Source: Mycobacterium gordonae
GTDB lineage: Bacteria; Actinomycetota; Actinomycetes; Mycobacteriales; Mycobacteriaceae
Assembly: GCF_017086405.1 (NCBI RefSeq)
Contig: NZ_CP070973.1
Location: forward strand, 1,674,001 to 1,738,000
DNA: 64,000 nt
Reading direction: 5' to 3'
Shown here: positions 1 to 8,909 of the stretch, piece after piece
How the letters are laid out: each line of letters starts with the position of its first letter
How positions within the stretch are numbered: position 1 is the first letter of the stretch
The notes under the pieces: generated by a model
The model's input: only the letters and a program-made list of their open reading frames with translations
The model's database searches: none
Told to the model about the DNA's origin: nothing
Program-made: the position numbers and the translations under genes

Positions 1-234
1 GCGATCGCCGACACGCTGGGCGACGTCGATCAGGGCCTCGACCGCATCGAGAACCGTGAGGCGTTGCGCCCGCTGCTGGAGGCGCTGCCGGAGCGGGAAC
101 GAATGGTGTTGGTGCTGCGGTTCTTTGAGTCGATGACGCAGACGCAGATCGCCGAGCGGGTCGGTATCTCGCAGATGCACGTATCCCGGCTGCTGGCCAA
201 GTCGCTAGCTCGACTCCGGGATCAACTGGAGTAG
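1..234 (+). CDS. sigF: RNA polymerase sigma factor SigF, C-terminal 77 residues (5' end outside window)
   Basis: Reading from base 1 gives an open frame that ends at TAG 232-234. It matches the region 4 helix-turn-helix of the SigF/SigB stress sigma factors, with the core LRFFESMTQTQIAERVG followed by ISQMHVSRLLAKSLARLR. Region 4.2 binds the -35 element. The family controls stress and stationary-phase genes and is held inactive by the anti-sigma factor RsbW/UsfX, normally encoded just upstream and so outside this window. The last 30 bases overlap the convergent STAS gene. The order sigF then accA3 is ancestral in M. tuberculosis; here about 9.5 kb separates them. Confidence 0.95.
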   Translation, partial: AIADTLGDVDQGLDRIENREALRPLLEALPERERMVLVLRFFESMTQTQIAERVGISQMHVSRLLAKSLARLRDQLE

Positions 235-591
235 GCCGTCCTGCGCGGATCGCTTCGGCTCGACGGTGGGCAGCACGCCGTCGGGGTCGCAGATGCGTAG
301 TAGCCGTGACACGGCCGTGCTGGGCACCAGGGCCCAGCGTACGTCGGCCGCCGAACACGTCACGTTGATCCGGTGTAACGCCGAAAAGCCAGCGGTACCA
401 ATGAATTTCAGGCCGGTAAGGTCCAGTGTCAGCCACCGGCAATGTGTTAGGCAGCGGCCGACGTATTCTGCGAGTTGGTCGGCGTTGGCGGCATCAAGCT
501 CGCCGTAGGCGCTGACCACGCCCGAACCGTGTTCCCACTGCGCGTTGAACTCGGCATTTTCGCATTTCAGCCATGCTTGGGTCACAGACAT
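205..591 (-). CDS. STAS-domain protein, probable anti-anti-sigma factor
   Basis: The 128-aa protein is a single STAS domain. The strand around GELDAANADQL precedes the phospho-acceptor loop LTGLKFIGTAGFSAL. In SpoIIAA/RsbV proteins this loop carries the Ser/Thr phosphorylated by the cognate anti-sigma kinase; here Thr in GTAG occupies the place of the usual Ser in DSSG. The start at 591 is chosen because GGAG lies 6 nt upstream; an in-frame ATG at 603 is the alternative. It converges on sigF and overlaps its 3' end by 30 bases, so a role in releasing SigF from its anti-sigma factor is inferred. Several non-catalytic Cys residues are present. The gene is not at this position in M. tuberculosis. 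Confidence 0.82.
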   Translation of the reverse strand: MSVTQAWLKCENAEFNAQWEHGSGVVSAYGELDAANADQLAEYVGRCLTHCRWLTLDLTGLKFIGTAGFSALHRINVTCSAADVRWALVPSTAVSRLLRICDPDGVLPTVEPKRSAQDGLLQLIPESS

Positions 592-603
592 CGTGAACTC
601 CAT

Positions 604-948
604 CAGTCGACGATCATTCGTTGCTGTGGATCACATCGAGCGTGCGAAGTGCCGCGGTCGGAAATCGCACCTACAGGACGGTGTTTCCAGGCGGCTGTTA
701 ACTCAACCTACTTCGAACCCTACCCGCGGTGGGCAGGGGCGACAAACGTTGCAGCCGTATTCACACCATTCACAGAAGGGGTGCGGGGGTGCTTACCTCG
801 TCTCGGCGAGGACCGTGCCCTGGTGATCGCGGCGTCGGGTAAGCCGATCACGGGGCACGCGCCGAAGCGGCCACCGGTGTCGTGGGAATTGGCACCCACG
901 GCACCCTGCTTCGCGCCGGCCGAGCCGCTGCCCGAGTTAGGGGCCAAC
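604..948. other. Intergenic stretch between the STAS and PPE genes
   Basis: No credible gene is seen. Part of it (about 778-860) is a degenerate copy of the end of accA3, listed separately. The remainder holds only short shadow reading frames. Confidence 0.5.
778..860 (-). pseudogene. Degenerate duplicate of the accA3 3' end (BCCP tail)
   Basis: Read on the minus strand, this stretch aligns with the last codons and stop of the intact accA3 at 9735-9816. Shared blocks include CAGGGCACGGT and CTCGCCGAGA, next to the equivalent of the TGA stop. One base is missing relative to accA3 (ATCACC-AGGGC against ATCACCCAGGGC) and scattered substitutions are present. The resemblance continues a short way into the sequence downstream of the stop. 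It lies where accA3 should end if sigF and accA3 were still neighbours, so it probably marks the ancestral junction. The alignment was made by eye. Confidence 0.6.
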
Positions 949-2079
949 TCACCCGGCCGCGGGAGGGTGCGCCATCACCGTGAGTCGGATCCCGTAGCGG
1001 GGAAGCACGCCGGACGCTCGCGAGGGCGCCGGCACCGCCATCCCTGGGACGCCCGGCGTACCGGCCGCGGCTTCTTCGGTTCCCGTAATCGTGGTCAAAC
1101 CTGCGGGCGTCAGCGCCGCGACGGTGCGCGTCGCCGGCGCGGCCCAACTCGCCGGCACCGCCAGTTGCCCGATCGAACCCGCCCGGCCGCTGCTGGCGAG
1201 CACTGCGTTGGCTCCCATGCCCGCACCGATCGGCTGTTGCGCCGCCGCGAGCACCGAACCCCCGGCCGGCATCGTCTCCACTGCGCTGGCCAAATCTGGC
1301 GCCAACGAAACTTCATCTCCGATGATGCCATTGGCGATGGACTCGACACTGTCGATTGCGCTGAACGTCGAGTACGCGGCAAACAGGCCATCGAGCACGG
1401 CGAAATCTTCCGGGAGAATGCCGCTATACCATGCGTCCACTAGCGCCGGCCAGGTCTGGGTCACCGCGGTCAATAGCTGTGATATGGGGTCGGCGGCGGC
1501 CGCGCTGGCAGTTGCCTGGGCGACCGCGGCGCTTTGGGCGCTCAGCCCCGCCGGGTTGGTGACTTGAGATGGGGAGGAAAACGGCGATAGTTGCGCCGCC
1601 GCCGTCGAGTTCGTGGCGTAGCCGTACATCGCGGTTGCATCTTGGGCCCACATCTCTGCATACTGCGCCTCGGTGGCCGCGATCGCCGCCGTGTTCTGGC
1701 CGAGCAAATTCGTCGCGATCAAGGCCATCAGCTGCATTCGGTTGGCGGCGATCACCGGCGGTGGCACCGTCATCGCAAACGCCTGTTCGTAGGCTGCCGC
1801 CGCGGCCATGGCCTGCATGGCTGTTTGCTTGCTTTGGGTGGCGGTCGTGTACAGCCAACTTATGTAGGGGCCGGCCTTGGCTGCCATCGACTCGGCTGCG
1901 GGGCCGTACCAGTCCAAAGATGCCAGACTAGAAATCACCGATTCGTAGGTCTGGGCGGTGATGTCCAGCTCGGCGGCCAGCATGTCCCAGCTTGTAGCAG
2001 CCGCCAACAGGGAGGCCGCGCCCGGGCCGGTGTACATCCGAGCGGAGTTGATCTCGGGTGGCAAGAGGGCGTAATCCAT
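949..2079 (-). CDS. PPE family protein, PPE-SVP type
   Basis: The 376-aa protein begins with the PPE signature (MDYALLPPEINSARMYTGPG). The roughly 180-aa helical PPE domain runs to about SPFSSPSQVTNP and contains the WYGPAAESM segment typical of residues 50-70. The C-terminal part has an SVP-like motif (GQLAVPASW) and ends in IRLTVMAHPPAAG, a common PPE terminus, so the gene looks full length. PPE proteins are exported by type VII (usually ESX-5) systems, often with a PE partner; no pe gene adjoins it here. AAGGAG lies 10 nt before the ATG. It is part of the island between sigF and accA3. Confidence 0.93.
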   Translation of the reverse strand: MDYALLPPEINSARMYTGPGAASLLAAATSWDMLAAELDITAQTYESVISSLASLDWYGPAAESMAAKAGPYISWLYTTATQSKQTAMQAMAAAAAYEQAFAMTVPPPVIAANRMQLMALIATNLLGQNTAAIAATEAQYAEMWAQDATAMYGYATNSTAAAQLSPFSSPSQVTNPAGLSAQSAAVAQATASAAAADPISQLLTAVTQTWPALVDAWYSGILPEDFAVLDGLFAAYSTFSAIDSVESIANGIIGDEVSLAPDLASAVETMPAGGSVLAAAQQPIGAGMGANAVLASSGRAGSIGQLAVPASWAAPATRTVAALTPAGLTTITGTEEAAAGTPGVPGMAVPAPSRASGVLPRYGIRLTVMAHPPAAG

Positions 2080-3056
2080 TGTGTCACAGCTCCTTACATT
2101 TCTGCTTTCATGTGATGAACTGGCCGCGATCGGCTCGACCCCTTCGTGGCCGGGTGCGGAATTGACGGTGTCGTGAATTGAGGGGAGGTCCGGGCAGGGC
2201 GGGCGATCAATAGCCCAAAACGATGGCGGGACAGCGTCATTGCGGACCCATGGCCGTTGCTTCCGGCGCCATCGTTTGCTGACTGGTGGGGCGGGCTGTT
2301 CGTGCAGGGCATGTGGGTGACTTTCGGTTTCGGATGCCCTGGAACTGGCAAGCCGCAGCCGACCACGTAGGCCGGTTGCACTGAATATAGGCGACGGTCG
2401 AAGGAATCAAAGGTCGAATTTCCTAAATCCAAACCATTCATCGCCGGGGCGTAATTGAGAACGTCGGCATCTTAGTTCGACGCCGGGGTCATGCGGGTGT
2501 TGCGGCCAAGTTGCGGTTTCCTACTGCCTTTCGGCCACTGGCGTCGGCTTTTTGGGCCATTCTGTTTCCGTCACAGGGGTTTGGTCGTCCTCATGGTCTG
2601 TTCGATGACACTATCCGGACCAGGCGGGGATTGCCGCGTCCCACATCCGCGAGACTAGGCCGTCCGGCCTTCCACTCACTCGCAACCCTCGCAGGGATCA
2701 TGGTCGCCGTCCACTTTCCCTTTGGCTTCGCAACCCGCTGTGCGACGAAGTCCTCTTGATTTGTTGTAGGGCAGGGATTTTCCGGTCCCGCCGCCGTGTC
2801 TGAGGACGCGTGTGGCCAGGCATCGCACGCGTGCATGCACGTCTAAACCAACACTCGTCGTCTCGCAAGACGCCGGGGCCTGCTTACCCGACTGTCGGAA
2901 AGGCCGGCCTCTCACCGCGTTCGGGTTACCGATGGAATGCGGGTGCGGGGCCCGGCCAGCAACTGCTCCACTCCGCGGGCCGCGAACACATACGGTCTAA
3001 TCTTGGCCGCGGAGGTCAGCTCGGTTAATCAATCACGCGACAGTGAGGGACGCTCG
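2080..3056. other. Long gene-poor spacer between the PPE and patatin genes
   Basis: This is nearly 1 kb with only short overlapping frames (for example 2094-2441 minus, 2511-2759 plus, 2591-2836 minus). None has a family motif or a convincing ribosome binding site. Base composition is less GC-rich than in the neighbouring genes in places. It must hold the divergent promoters of the PPE and patatin genes, but no specific element could be assigned. Confidence 0.5.
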
Positions 3057-6000
3057 ATGGCATTTGAAGAGCCGACACCGGTGAGCCAGCTGACACTCGA
3101 ACTCCGCCTGGCCACGATGATGACGGGCGGGGTCAGTCTCGCGGTTTGGATGGCCGGCGTCGCCCGCGAACTCAATCTGCTCGCGCAAGCGTCACAGTGG
3201 CGCCGAGCGGGCGGGACCTTCCCGACCAATAGCCGGCTCACCGCCGATTCGGTGAAATCCCTGCGGCTTTACGCCGAGCTCCTCGACATGCTCGACATGA
3301 TCATTGATGTCGACATCCTCTCCGGGACCAGCGCCGGCGGACTCAACGCGGCTTTGCTTGCCTCGTCCCGCGTCTCAGGCGCTGACTTGGGCGGCCTTCG
3401 TGATCTCTGGCTCGATCTCGGCACTTTGACCGACCTGCTGCGCGACCCCCGGGACGAGTTCACGCCGTCCCTGCTGTACGGCGACGAGCAGCTGTACGCG
3501 ACTTTCGCCAAGCAGCTGCCCAAACTTGAGCTTGGCCCGTTCCCGCCCACGGAGTTTCCCGGCGGCATCCGTATCCCGTCCACCACGCTCTACGTCACGA
3601 CAACGCTGCTGTCCGGGGAGGCAAGCAGCTTCACCGACTCGTTCGGCACTCGCGTTCAATACGTCAACCGCCGGGGCCTGTTCACCTTCACCGAGACCGA
3701 CCTCGCCCAGCCGGGTATCGCCTCGGCGCTCGCGCTGGCTGCCCGGAGCTCAGCTGCGTTTCCCCTCGCGTTCGAGCCCTCCTTCGTGCCCTTCATGGAA
3801 GGAACCCCGGCGCAGGGCGCTGTCCCGGCTCGACCCCCGATGGCGCCCTATGCCAATATCACCCGGCCGCACTGGGTCGCCGACGGCAGCCTGCTCGACA
3901 ACCGGCCGATCGACGTGTTGCTCAAGCGTATCTGTGACCGACCGGCCCGCCGCCCGGTGCGCCGGGTGCTGCTCTTCGTCGTCCCGTCGTCCGGGCCCGC
4001 CCCGACCCTGTTCCCGCAGACTTCAGCGGACAGCGCCGACGAGCGGCTCGGGCTGCTCGCCGGCCTGCTACGGGATCTGGGTGCGATCACCACCCAGTCG
4101 ATCGCGACCGACCTGCGAGCGATCCGTGGCCATCAGGATCGCACCGCGGCGCGGATAGGCGCCAAACTGCGGCTCGCGGAGCTCGCGGCAACGCTGCCGC
4201 GAGGCTCGAGGCTCCTGACACCACCGCTGCTGACCGACTACGCGCTAAGCGAAGCAAGAAGACATGCGCGCGAGCTTACTGACGCGCTTCTGCGACAGCT
4301 GGACAGCTGGCCGCTGACGTCAGACACCTCCACCGCCGGAGTTCCGCAAACTTGGGCGGCCGAACTCGCGACAGCCGACATCGAAAAGGCGTGCCGGCAG
4401 CACATCACCCAGGCGATGCTGAGCTGTTGGTCGCAACCGCCGAACCAGCCGCTGCCCGAGCGAACGGACGACCTTTCCCAGTATGGTCAGCCGGCCTACG
4501 AACTTGCGAAAGGCAGTGCGCTGGCCGTCGCTCGAGCGGCCTACCACCTGGTGCGGTCGGACGCCGATATCGCCGAATTGGCAGCACTCACTGCTGCGAT
4601 TCATGCCGCCGGTCCGTCGCCCACCGCCGTCGACCTCGGTGAACTCGTTCGCACGGTATGTGAGGACCAGGTTCTCCAGGAAGGCTCACTCAAGGATGCC
4701 GCCGCCTTGATCGCCGACGGCTATCTCCAACAGTTGACAGTGCAAACCGACGCCTGGGACCGGCTCGGGGAGGCGCTGTTTAACGGTTACGACACGCTGA
4801 CGCGACTGTGCGCAGACGCTGCTCCGACCGTCGGCGGCGAGCCGGGCTCGCAGCTCGCGCATGAGCGTGTTGGCGCGCTCGATACCTACCTGAACTACCT
4901 GGGGGCCGGGGGCGACCGCGCGACGATAGCGATGAAACTGTTCGATCTGGCCGTGACTCAGCGGGCCATGTTGCCCGCAGACTCCGGCATTGAGGAGCCC
5001 TTGGAGCTGGTGCAGGTGAGTGCCGACACGCGCAGTCTGCTCGCGCCCGACTTCGGGACCGCCGAGAAGAAGCTCACCGGTATGCAGTTCCATCATTTCG
5101 GTGCCTTCTATAAGCGGTCCTGGCGAGTCAATGACTGGGTGTGGGGACGGCTCGACGGGGCCGGCTGGCTCGTCCACGTGCTACTCAACCCCCGTCGCGT
5201 GCACTGGATCGCGCAGACCAGGGTCGGCACACCCAAGCTGGAGAAGCGATCGCAATGGTTTGTTCGTCAACTCAAATCTCTTGGTGCGCCAGAGTTCCCA
5301 AGTGCCGGGTACCGACTTCCGGCCGTCGGGGGTGGCACTGAACAATTGCTGACCGAGCGTATGGTGCTCGACGAGCTGGCATTTCTGGACGACCCGACAC
5401 AGGCGATTCCGCCTAGTATTCCGCTGACCGCGCTGTGGCTGGCGCAGCTGTGGCAACAACGAATTTTGGACGACGAGTTCGACGGATTGGCCAACACAGT
5501 GATCGATCCGCAGCCTGGCGACAAACCGGACTGGAGTCCGACAGCATCCCGCAGCTGGGCCCGCAAAGTGTTGGACGCCAGCCCGGGAGACGCCAAATAT
5601 GCTCTACTGAACGAGAACCCGGTGGCCGAGGAAACTTTCGTCACCGACAGACGCTCGCCGCTCATGGCGCAAACCCTTGCAAAGGCTGCCGCGACCGCGT
5701 CTGCGGCTGCTGGGTCGATTCGGTGGCTACCCAGCGCCCTCAAGCCATCCGTACTCACTCTGCGGACCCTGGCGCTGGGCGGATACCGGGTTGTGTCTTT
5801 GACCAAAGGCATCGCCCGAACCACAATCCTGGTCGGCGTCGTATTGCTGATCCTTGGTGTCGCCACCGCGATTCAGTCGGCAACGGTGCTTGGAGTCACC
5901 GGCCTGATCATGGCTGGCACCGGCAGTTACCTGATCGTGTTAGGAACCTGGCAGTTCTCAAGTAGAACGCTTTTCGCGCTGTTGTCCGTTACGCTCGCCG

Positions 6001-6185
6001 GCACGGTGCTTTCGCTGGCGACGCCTGTCGCGCGCAATTGGCTGTTCGGCGACGCGGACCATCCGGGTCTTGTTGGCGCCAATATCTACTGGCTCGGCGA
6101 GCAGTGGTGGCGACCCTTGATCGCGGTGGGTGCGATTGCGCTGGCCTTCATGGTGATCGCGGCCGCTAAACCCGGACGCCGATGA
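3057..6185 (+). CDS. Large membrane-anchored patatin-like phospholipase (DUF3376 type)
   Basis: The 1042-aa protein has an N-terminal patatin domain. The oxyanion-type Gly-rich segment TGGVSLAVWMAGV lies at about residues 23-35, the nucleophile elbow GTSAGG has Ser92, and the acid partner lies in WVADGSLLDNRP with Asp276. Patatins cleave acyl ester bonds with a Ser-Asp dyad, and both residues are present. The middle is long and helical. The last 130 residues hold about four hydrophobic helices, so the protein is probably membrane-anchored. The start at 3057 has GAGGGA 6 nt upstream; an open frame extends to 2937 but lacks a ribosome site. It resembles the large actinobacterial 'patatin-related' proteins. 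Substrate is unknown. Confidence 0.88.
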   Translation: MAFEEPTPVSQLTLELRLATMMTGGVSLAVWMAGVARELNLLAQASQWRRAGGTFPTNSRLTADSVKSLRLYAELLDMLDMIIDVDILSGTSAGGLNAALLASSRVSGADLGGLRDLWLDLGTLTDLLRDPRDEFTPSLLYGDEQLYATFAKQLPKLELGPFPPTEFPGGIRIPSTTLYVTTTLLSGEASSFTDSFGTRVQYVNRRGLFTFTETDLAQPGIASALALAARSSAAFPLAFEPSFVPFMEGTPAQGAVPARPPMAPYANITRPHWVADGSLLDNRPIDVLLKRICDRPARRPVRRVLLFVVPSSGPAPTLFPQTSADSADERLGLLAGLLRDLGAITTQSIATDLRAIRGHQDRTAARIGAKLRLAELAATLPRGSRLLTPPLLTDYALSEARRHARELTDALLRQLDSWPLTSDTSTAGVPQTWAAELATADIEKACRQHITQAMLSCWSQPPNQPLPERTDDLSQYGQPAYELAKGSALAVARAAYHLVRSDADIAELAALTAAIHAAGPSPTAVDLGELVRTVCEDQVLQEGSLKDAAALIADGYLQQLTVQTDAWDRLGEALFNGYDTLTRLCADAAPTVGGEPGSQLAHERVGALDTYLNYLGAGGDRATIAMKLFDLAVTQRAMLPADSGIEEPLELVQVSADTRSLLAPDFGTAEKKLTGMQFHHFGAFYKRSWRVNDWVWGRLDGAGWLVHVLLNPRRVHWIAQTRVGTPKLEKRSQWFVRQLKSLGAPEFPSAGYRLPAVGGGTEQLLTERMVLDELAFLDDPTQAIPPSIPLTALWLAQLWQQRILDDEFDGLANTVIDPQPGDKPDWSPTASRSWARKVLDASPGDAKYALLNENPVAEETFVTDRRSPLMAQTLAKAAATASAAAGSIRWLPSALKPSVLTLRTLALGGYRVVSLTKGIARTTILVGVVLLILGVATAIQSATVLGVTGLIMAGTGSYLIVLGTWQFSSRTLFALLSVTLAGTVLSLATPVARNWLFGDADHPGLVGANIYWLGEQWWRPLIAVGAIALAFMVIAAAKPGRR

Positions 6186-6280
6186 AAATCGTTATATACC
6201 GTCACCGGCGCTGAGGTACGCCACCGATATCGGGGTTGATCCGGAACTGAAAAGTGACTTGCGATTGCAAGGGGGATCGT

Positions 6281-6320
6281 CGGCATGCCGGACGCTCGGT
6301 AGTAGGTCAGTTTGAACTGT
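6281..6320 (+). repeat. Left copy of a roughly 40-bp imperfect inverted repeat
   Basis: The segment reads outward-to-inward as CGGCATGCC, then GACGCTCGGTAG, then TAGGTCAGTTTGAA. Its reverse complement recurs at 9687-9728, where the inner 19-base core differs at one base (GTAGTAGGTCAGTTTGAA against GTAGTGGGTCAGTTTGAA). The pair brackets the IS21 element, the split small ORF, the ImmA pseudogene and a transposase fragment. Confidence 0.6.
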
Positions 6321-6335
6321 CCTTCGGGCGGTCAG

Positions 6336-6341
6336 ATCTGT
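6336..6341. repeat. Target site duplication, left copy (ATCTGT)
   Basis: ATCTGT stands immediately outside the left IS terminus TGTTGGCGACGG and recurs exactly at 8502-8507, immediately outside the right terminus. A 4-8 bp duplication is normal for IS21-family insertion. Confidence 0.85.
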
Positions 6342-6411
6342 TGTTGGCGACGGTTGAAAGTCCGGCCACTCGCAACGGTTGAAAAGTAGGCCACCCAATC
6401 AGATTGGATGG

Positions 6412-7653
6412 GTGATCTCCTTGGAAGACTGGGCGTTGATCCGGCATCTTCATCGCAGCGAGGGTTTGTCGCAGCGGGCCATTGCACGCCAGCTCGGCAT
6501 CGCGCGTGACACGGTGGCCGGGGCGCTGGCCGGCGATGGTCCACCGAAGTACGAGCGAGCTTCGGCGCCGTCGGCGATCAGCGAGGTGGAGCCGCGGATC
6601 CGGGCGTTGCTGTCGGCCTATCCGCAGATGCCGGCGACGGTGCTCGCCGAGCGGGTCGGGTGGACGGGTTCGATCTCCTGGTTCCGCGAGCGGGTCCGAG
6701 CGATCCGCCCGGAGCACCTGCTCGCCGATCCGGTTGACCGCCTCGACCATCCTCCGGGGCGAGCGGTTCAGTGCGACCTGTGGTTCCCGGCACCCAGGAT
6801 CGCGGTCGGGTTCGGCCAGGAGGCGATGCTGCCGGTGCTGGTGATGGTCGCGGCGTTCTCCCGGTTCATCGCCGCAATGATGCTGCCCTCGCGTCAGACG
6901 ATGGACCTGGTGGCCGGGATGTGGCAGCTACTCTCGGGCAGCTTCACCGCGGCACCCCATGAGTTGTGGTGGGACAACGAGGCCGGGATCGGACGCCGCG
7001 GTCGGTTGACCGATCCGGTCACCGCGTTGATGGGCACGCTCGGGTCGCGGCTGGTGCAACTCAAACCCTATGACCCCGAATCCAAGGGGATCGTGGAGCG
7101 AGCCAACCGCTATTTGGAGACCTCGTTCCTGCCGGGGCGCAGCTTCACTTCGCCAGCGGACTTCAACACTCAACTGGGCCAATGGCTTCCGACCGCCAAC
7201 GCCCGTCGGGTGCGGGTCCTCGATGGTCGTCCGGTCGACTTCCTCGACGGCGATCGAGCCCAGATGCTGGCGTTGCCGCCCGTGGCGCCGGTCACCGAGG
7301 CGGTGACCTCGGTGCGGCTGGGGCGCGACTACTACGTGCGGGTGGCCGGCAACGACTACTCCGTGGACCCGCATGCGATCGGACAGCTCGTCGAGGTGAG
7401 GACCACCTTGAATCAGGTGGTGGTGACCCGAGCGGGGCGCCAGCTGGCGGCTCATGACCGCTGCTGGGCGGTACGACAAACGCTGACCGATCCCACCCAC
7501 GTCGCGACTGCCGCAGCATTGCGTCGACAGTTCCAAACCGGCCCACCACCGGTGGTCGGTGATTACCTGGTCCGTGATCTGGCCGACTACGACCGCGCGT
7601 TCGGTGTCGACTTCACCACGGCAACAGTCACTTCCGACGGGGAGGTGGCGTGA
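6412..7653 (+). CDS. istA: IS21 transposase IstA
   Basis: The 413-aa protein starts at GTG 6412 with VISLEDWALIRHL, as IstA proteins usually do; an ATG at 6379 lies inside the terminal repeat and is unlikely. An N-terminal helix-turn-helix (GLSQRAIARQLGIARDTV) binds the ends. The DDE retroviral-integrase core shows CDLWF, WWDNEAG and the Glu of KGIVERANRYLE. A C-terminal Mu-type beta domain follows (DYYVRVAGNDYSVDP). It performs strand transfer together with IstB. The stop overlaps the istB start as GTGA, implying translational coupling. Confidence 0.94.
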   Translation: MISLEDWALIRHLHRSEGLSQRAIARQLGIARDTVAGALAGDGPPKYERASAPSAISEVEPRIRALLSAYPQMPATVLAERVGWTGSISWFRERVRAIRPEHLLADPVDRLDHPPGRAVQCDLWFPAPRIAVGFGQEAMLPVLVMVAAFSRFIAAMMLPSRQTMDLVAGMWQLLSGSFTAAPHELWWDNEAGIGRRGRLTDPVTALMGTLGSRLVQLKPYDPESKGIVERANRYLETSFLPGRSFTSPADFNTQLGQWLPTANARRVRVLDGRPVDFLDGDRAQMLALPPVAPVTEAVTSVRLGRDYYVRVAGNDYSVDPHAIGQLVEVRTTLNQVVVTRAGRQLAAHDRCWAVRQTLTDPTHVATAAALRRQFQTGPPPVVGDYLVRDLADYDRAFGVDFTTATVTSDGEVA

Positions 7654-8438
7654 TCATGGCCGAGGATCCGATCAAATCCGTCCTGCATTACGCCCAGGCC
7701 CTTAAGGCGCCGCGCATCCGCGACGCCGCCGCCCGGCTCGCCGAGCAAGCCCGTGACGCCAACTGGACTCATGAGGAGTATCTGGCGGCGGTGCTTTCCC
7801 GGGAGGTCGCGGCCCGGGAAGCCTCCGGTGCGGCGACCCGCATCCGCTCGGCGGGGTTTCCGACGCGCAAGTCGTTGGAAGACTTCAACTTCGATCACCA
7901 ACCGGCCTTGAACCGGGACATGGTCGCCCACCTAGGCACGGGTGCGTTCCTGGCCAGGTCCCGCAACGTGGTGCTGCTCGGCCCACCGGGAACCGGCAAG
8001 ACTCACCTCGCCATCGGATTGGCCATCAAAGCCGCCCAGACCGGGCATCGCATCGCGTTCGCCACCGCGGTGGACTGGGTCGCTCGCCTCAAGGCCGCCC
8101 ACACCGCGGGGCGACTGCCCGTCGAGTTGGCCAAGTTGCGCCGCATCGGCCTTCTCGTCGTCGACGAGGTCGGATACATCCCCTTCGAACAGGACGCCGC
8201 GAACTTGTTCTTCCAACTGGTCTCCAGCCGCTACGAACACGCCTCGCTGATTCTGACCTCGAACCTGCCCTTCGCCCGCTGGGGCGACGTGTTCGGAGAT
8301 CAAGTCGTCGCCGCGGCGATGATCGACCGCATCGTCCACCACGCCGACGTCCTGACCCTCAAAGGCTCCAGCTACCGGCTCAAAGACACCGGAATCGACA
8401 CCCTGCCCTCCGCCAGAGCCGACAACACGGCACAATAA
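7650..8438 (+). CDS. istB: IS21 helper ATPase IstB
   Basis: The 262-aa AAA+ ATPase is related to DnaC. Walker A is GPPGTGKTHLAIGL and Walker B is LLVVDEVGY, with sensor I in LILTSN. IstB forms an ATP-dependent oligomer on target DNA and activates IstA. The start GTG 7650 overlaps the istA stop and has GGAGG upstream; ATG 7656 is the alternative. TAA at 8436-8438 is about 10 bases before the right terminal repeats. Confidence 0.94.
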   Translation: MIMAEDPIKSVLHYAQALKAPRIRDAAARLAEQARDANWTHEEYLAAVLSREVAAREASGAATRIRSAGFPTRKSLEDFNFDHQPALNRDMVAHLGTGAFLARSRNVVLLGPPGTGKTHLAIGLAIKAAQTGHRIAFATAVDWVARLKAAHTAGRLPVELAKLRRIGLLVVDEVGYIPFEQDAANLFFQLVSSRYEHASLILTSNLPFARWGDVFGDQVVAAAMIDRIVHHADVLTLKGSSYRLKDTGIDTLPSARADNTAQ

Positions 8439-8495
8439 CCACCGACCACGTGGCCTACTTTTCACCGTCGTCTGTGGCCTAGTTTTCGACCGTCG

Positions 8496-8696
8496 TCAAC
8501 AATCTGTATGCCCCGCCTGAAGGAATAGGTACTTTCTGATCACGTAGAGCACGCCGATCGACTGGACCAAAAGTGAGCCGAAATGGGCGATGATCAAGGC
8601 AGATTCGATGTGGCTCCACTGAGACCACACGTAGGCGATCATGAAGGCGGTCGCGAATGCGTCCAGCCAGCCGACGGCCCTCAGTGTGAACTTCAC
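8496..8696 (-). pseudogene. Small membrane ORF interrupted at its 3' part by IS21
   Basis: The frame begins at GTG 8696 (MKFTLRAVGWLDAFATAF) and gives two to three hydrophobic helices, including HIESALIIAHFG and LLVQSIGVLYVI. It then reads into the IS terminus and stops at once (8496-8498). Removing the element restores an open frame ending at 6192. No family is recognised. It resembles small integral membrane or phage-type hydrophobic proteins only in general composition. It may be a real gene killed by the insertion, or a chance frame. Confidence 0.5.
8502..8507. repeat. Target site duplication, right copy (ATCTGT)
   Basis: Exact copy of 6336-6341, directly abutting the right IS21 terminus. 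Confidence 0.85.
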
Positions 8697-8909
8697 GGTC
8701 GCGCGCCGATACGTGCGGGCTTCTGCGATTTCCTTGGGTCGCTCGGCGTCAATTCGATTCGCGATTCACTGTGAGAGTGGGTTTTGGGGCGGGCGTTTTC
8801 GCGAGGTCATCTATGGACGCGCCCGAACGAAATCGTCTATGGACACCCTGACGGGAGGGCGCCCAGACGGTCCATCGCGGGCATCTTTGCCGTCCGTCAT
8901 GCGGGGAAG

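Larger units (their letters stand above)
6192..6341 (-). pseudogene. Downstream half of a small ORF split by the IS21 element
   Basis: When the IS21 element and one copy of the 6-bp duplication are removed in silico, the frame of the small membrane ORF at 8502-8696 continues without a stop through this stretch to TAA at 6192-6194. The joined product would be about 115 residues. This half is not hydrophobic and partly overlaps an IS-end-like sequence (6281-6320), so it may be fortuitous read-through rather than native protein. Confidence 0.35.
6342..8501 (+). mobile_element. Complete IS21-family insertion sequence, 2160 bp
   Basis: The element carries istA and istB in the usual order and ends in related inverted termini. 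The left end TGTTGGCGACGGTTGAAA matches the complement of the right end (TGTTGACGACGGTCGAAA). Each end holds two tandem copies of a 22-25 bp motif that finishes in GGCCAC (left 6342-6369 and 6372-6393; right 8501-8472 and 8470-8449), the multiple-repeat arrangement typical of IS21. It is flanked by a perfect 6-bp duplication. Both genes appear intact, so the copy may be recent or active. Confidence 0.92.

Noticed and set aside
2094..2915. Short frames in the PPE-patatin spacer (115, 82, 81 and 79 aa)
   Set aside because: They conflict with each other, lack ribosome sites and resemble no family.
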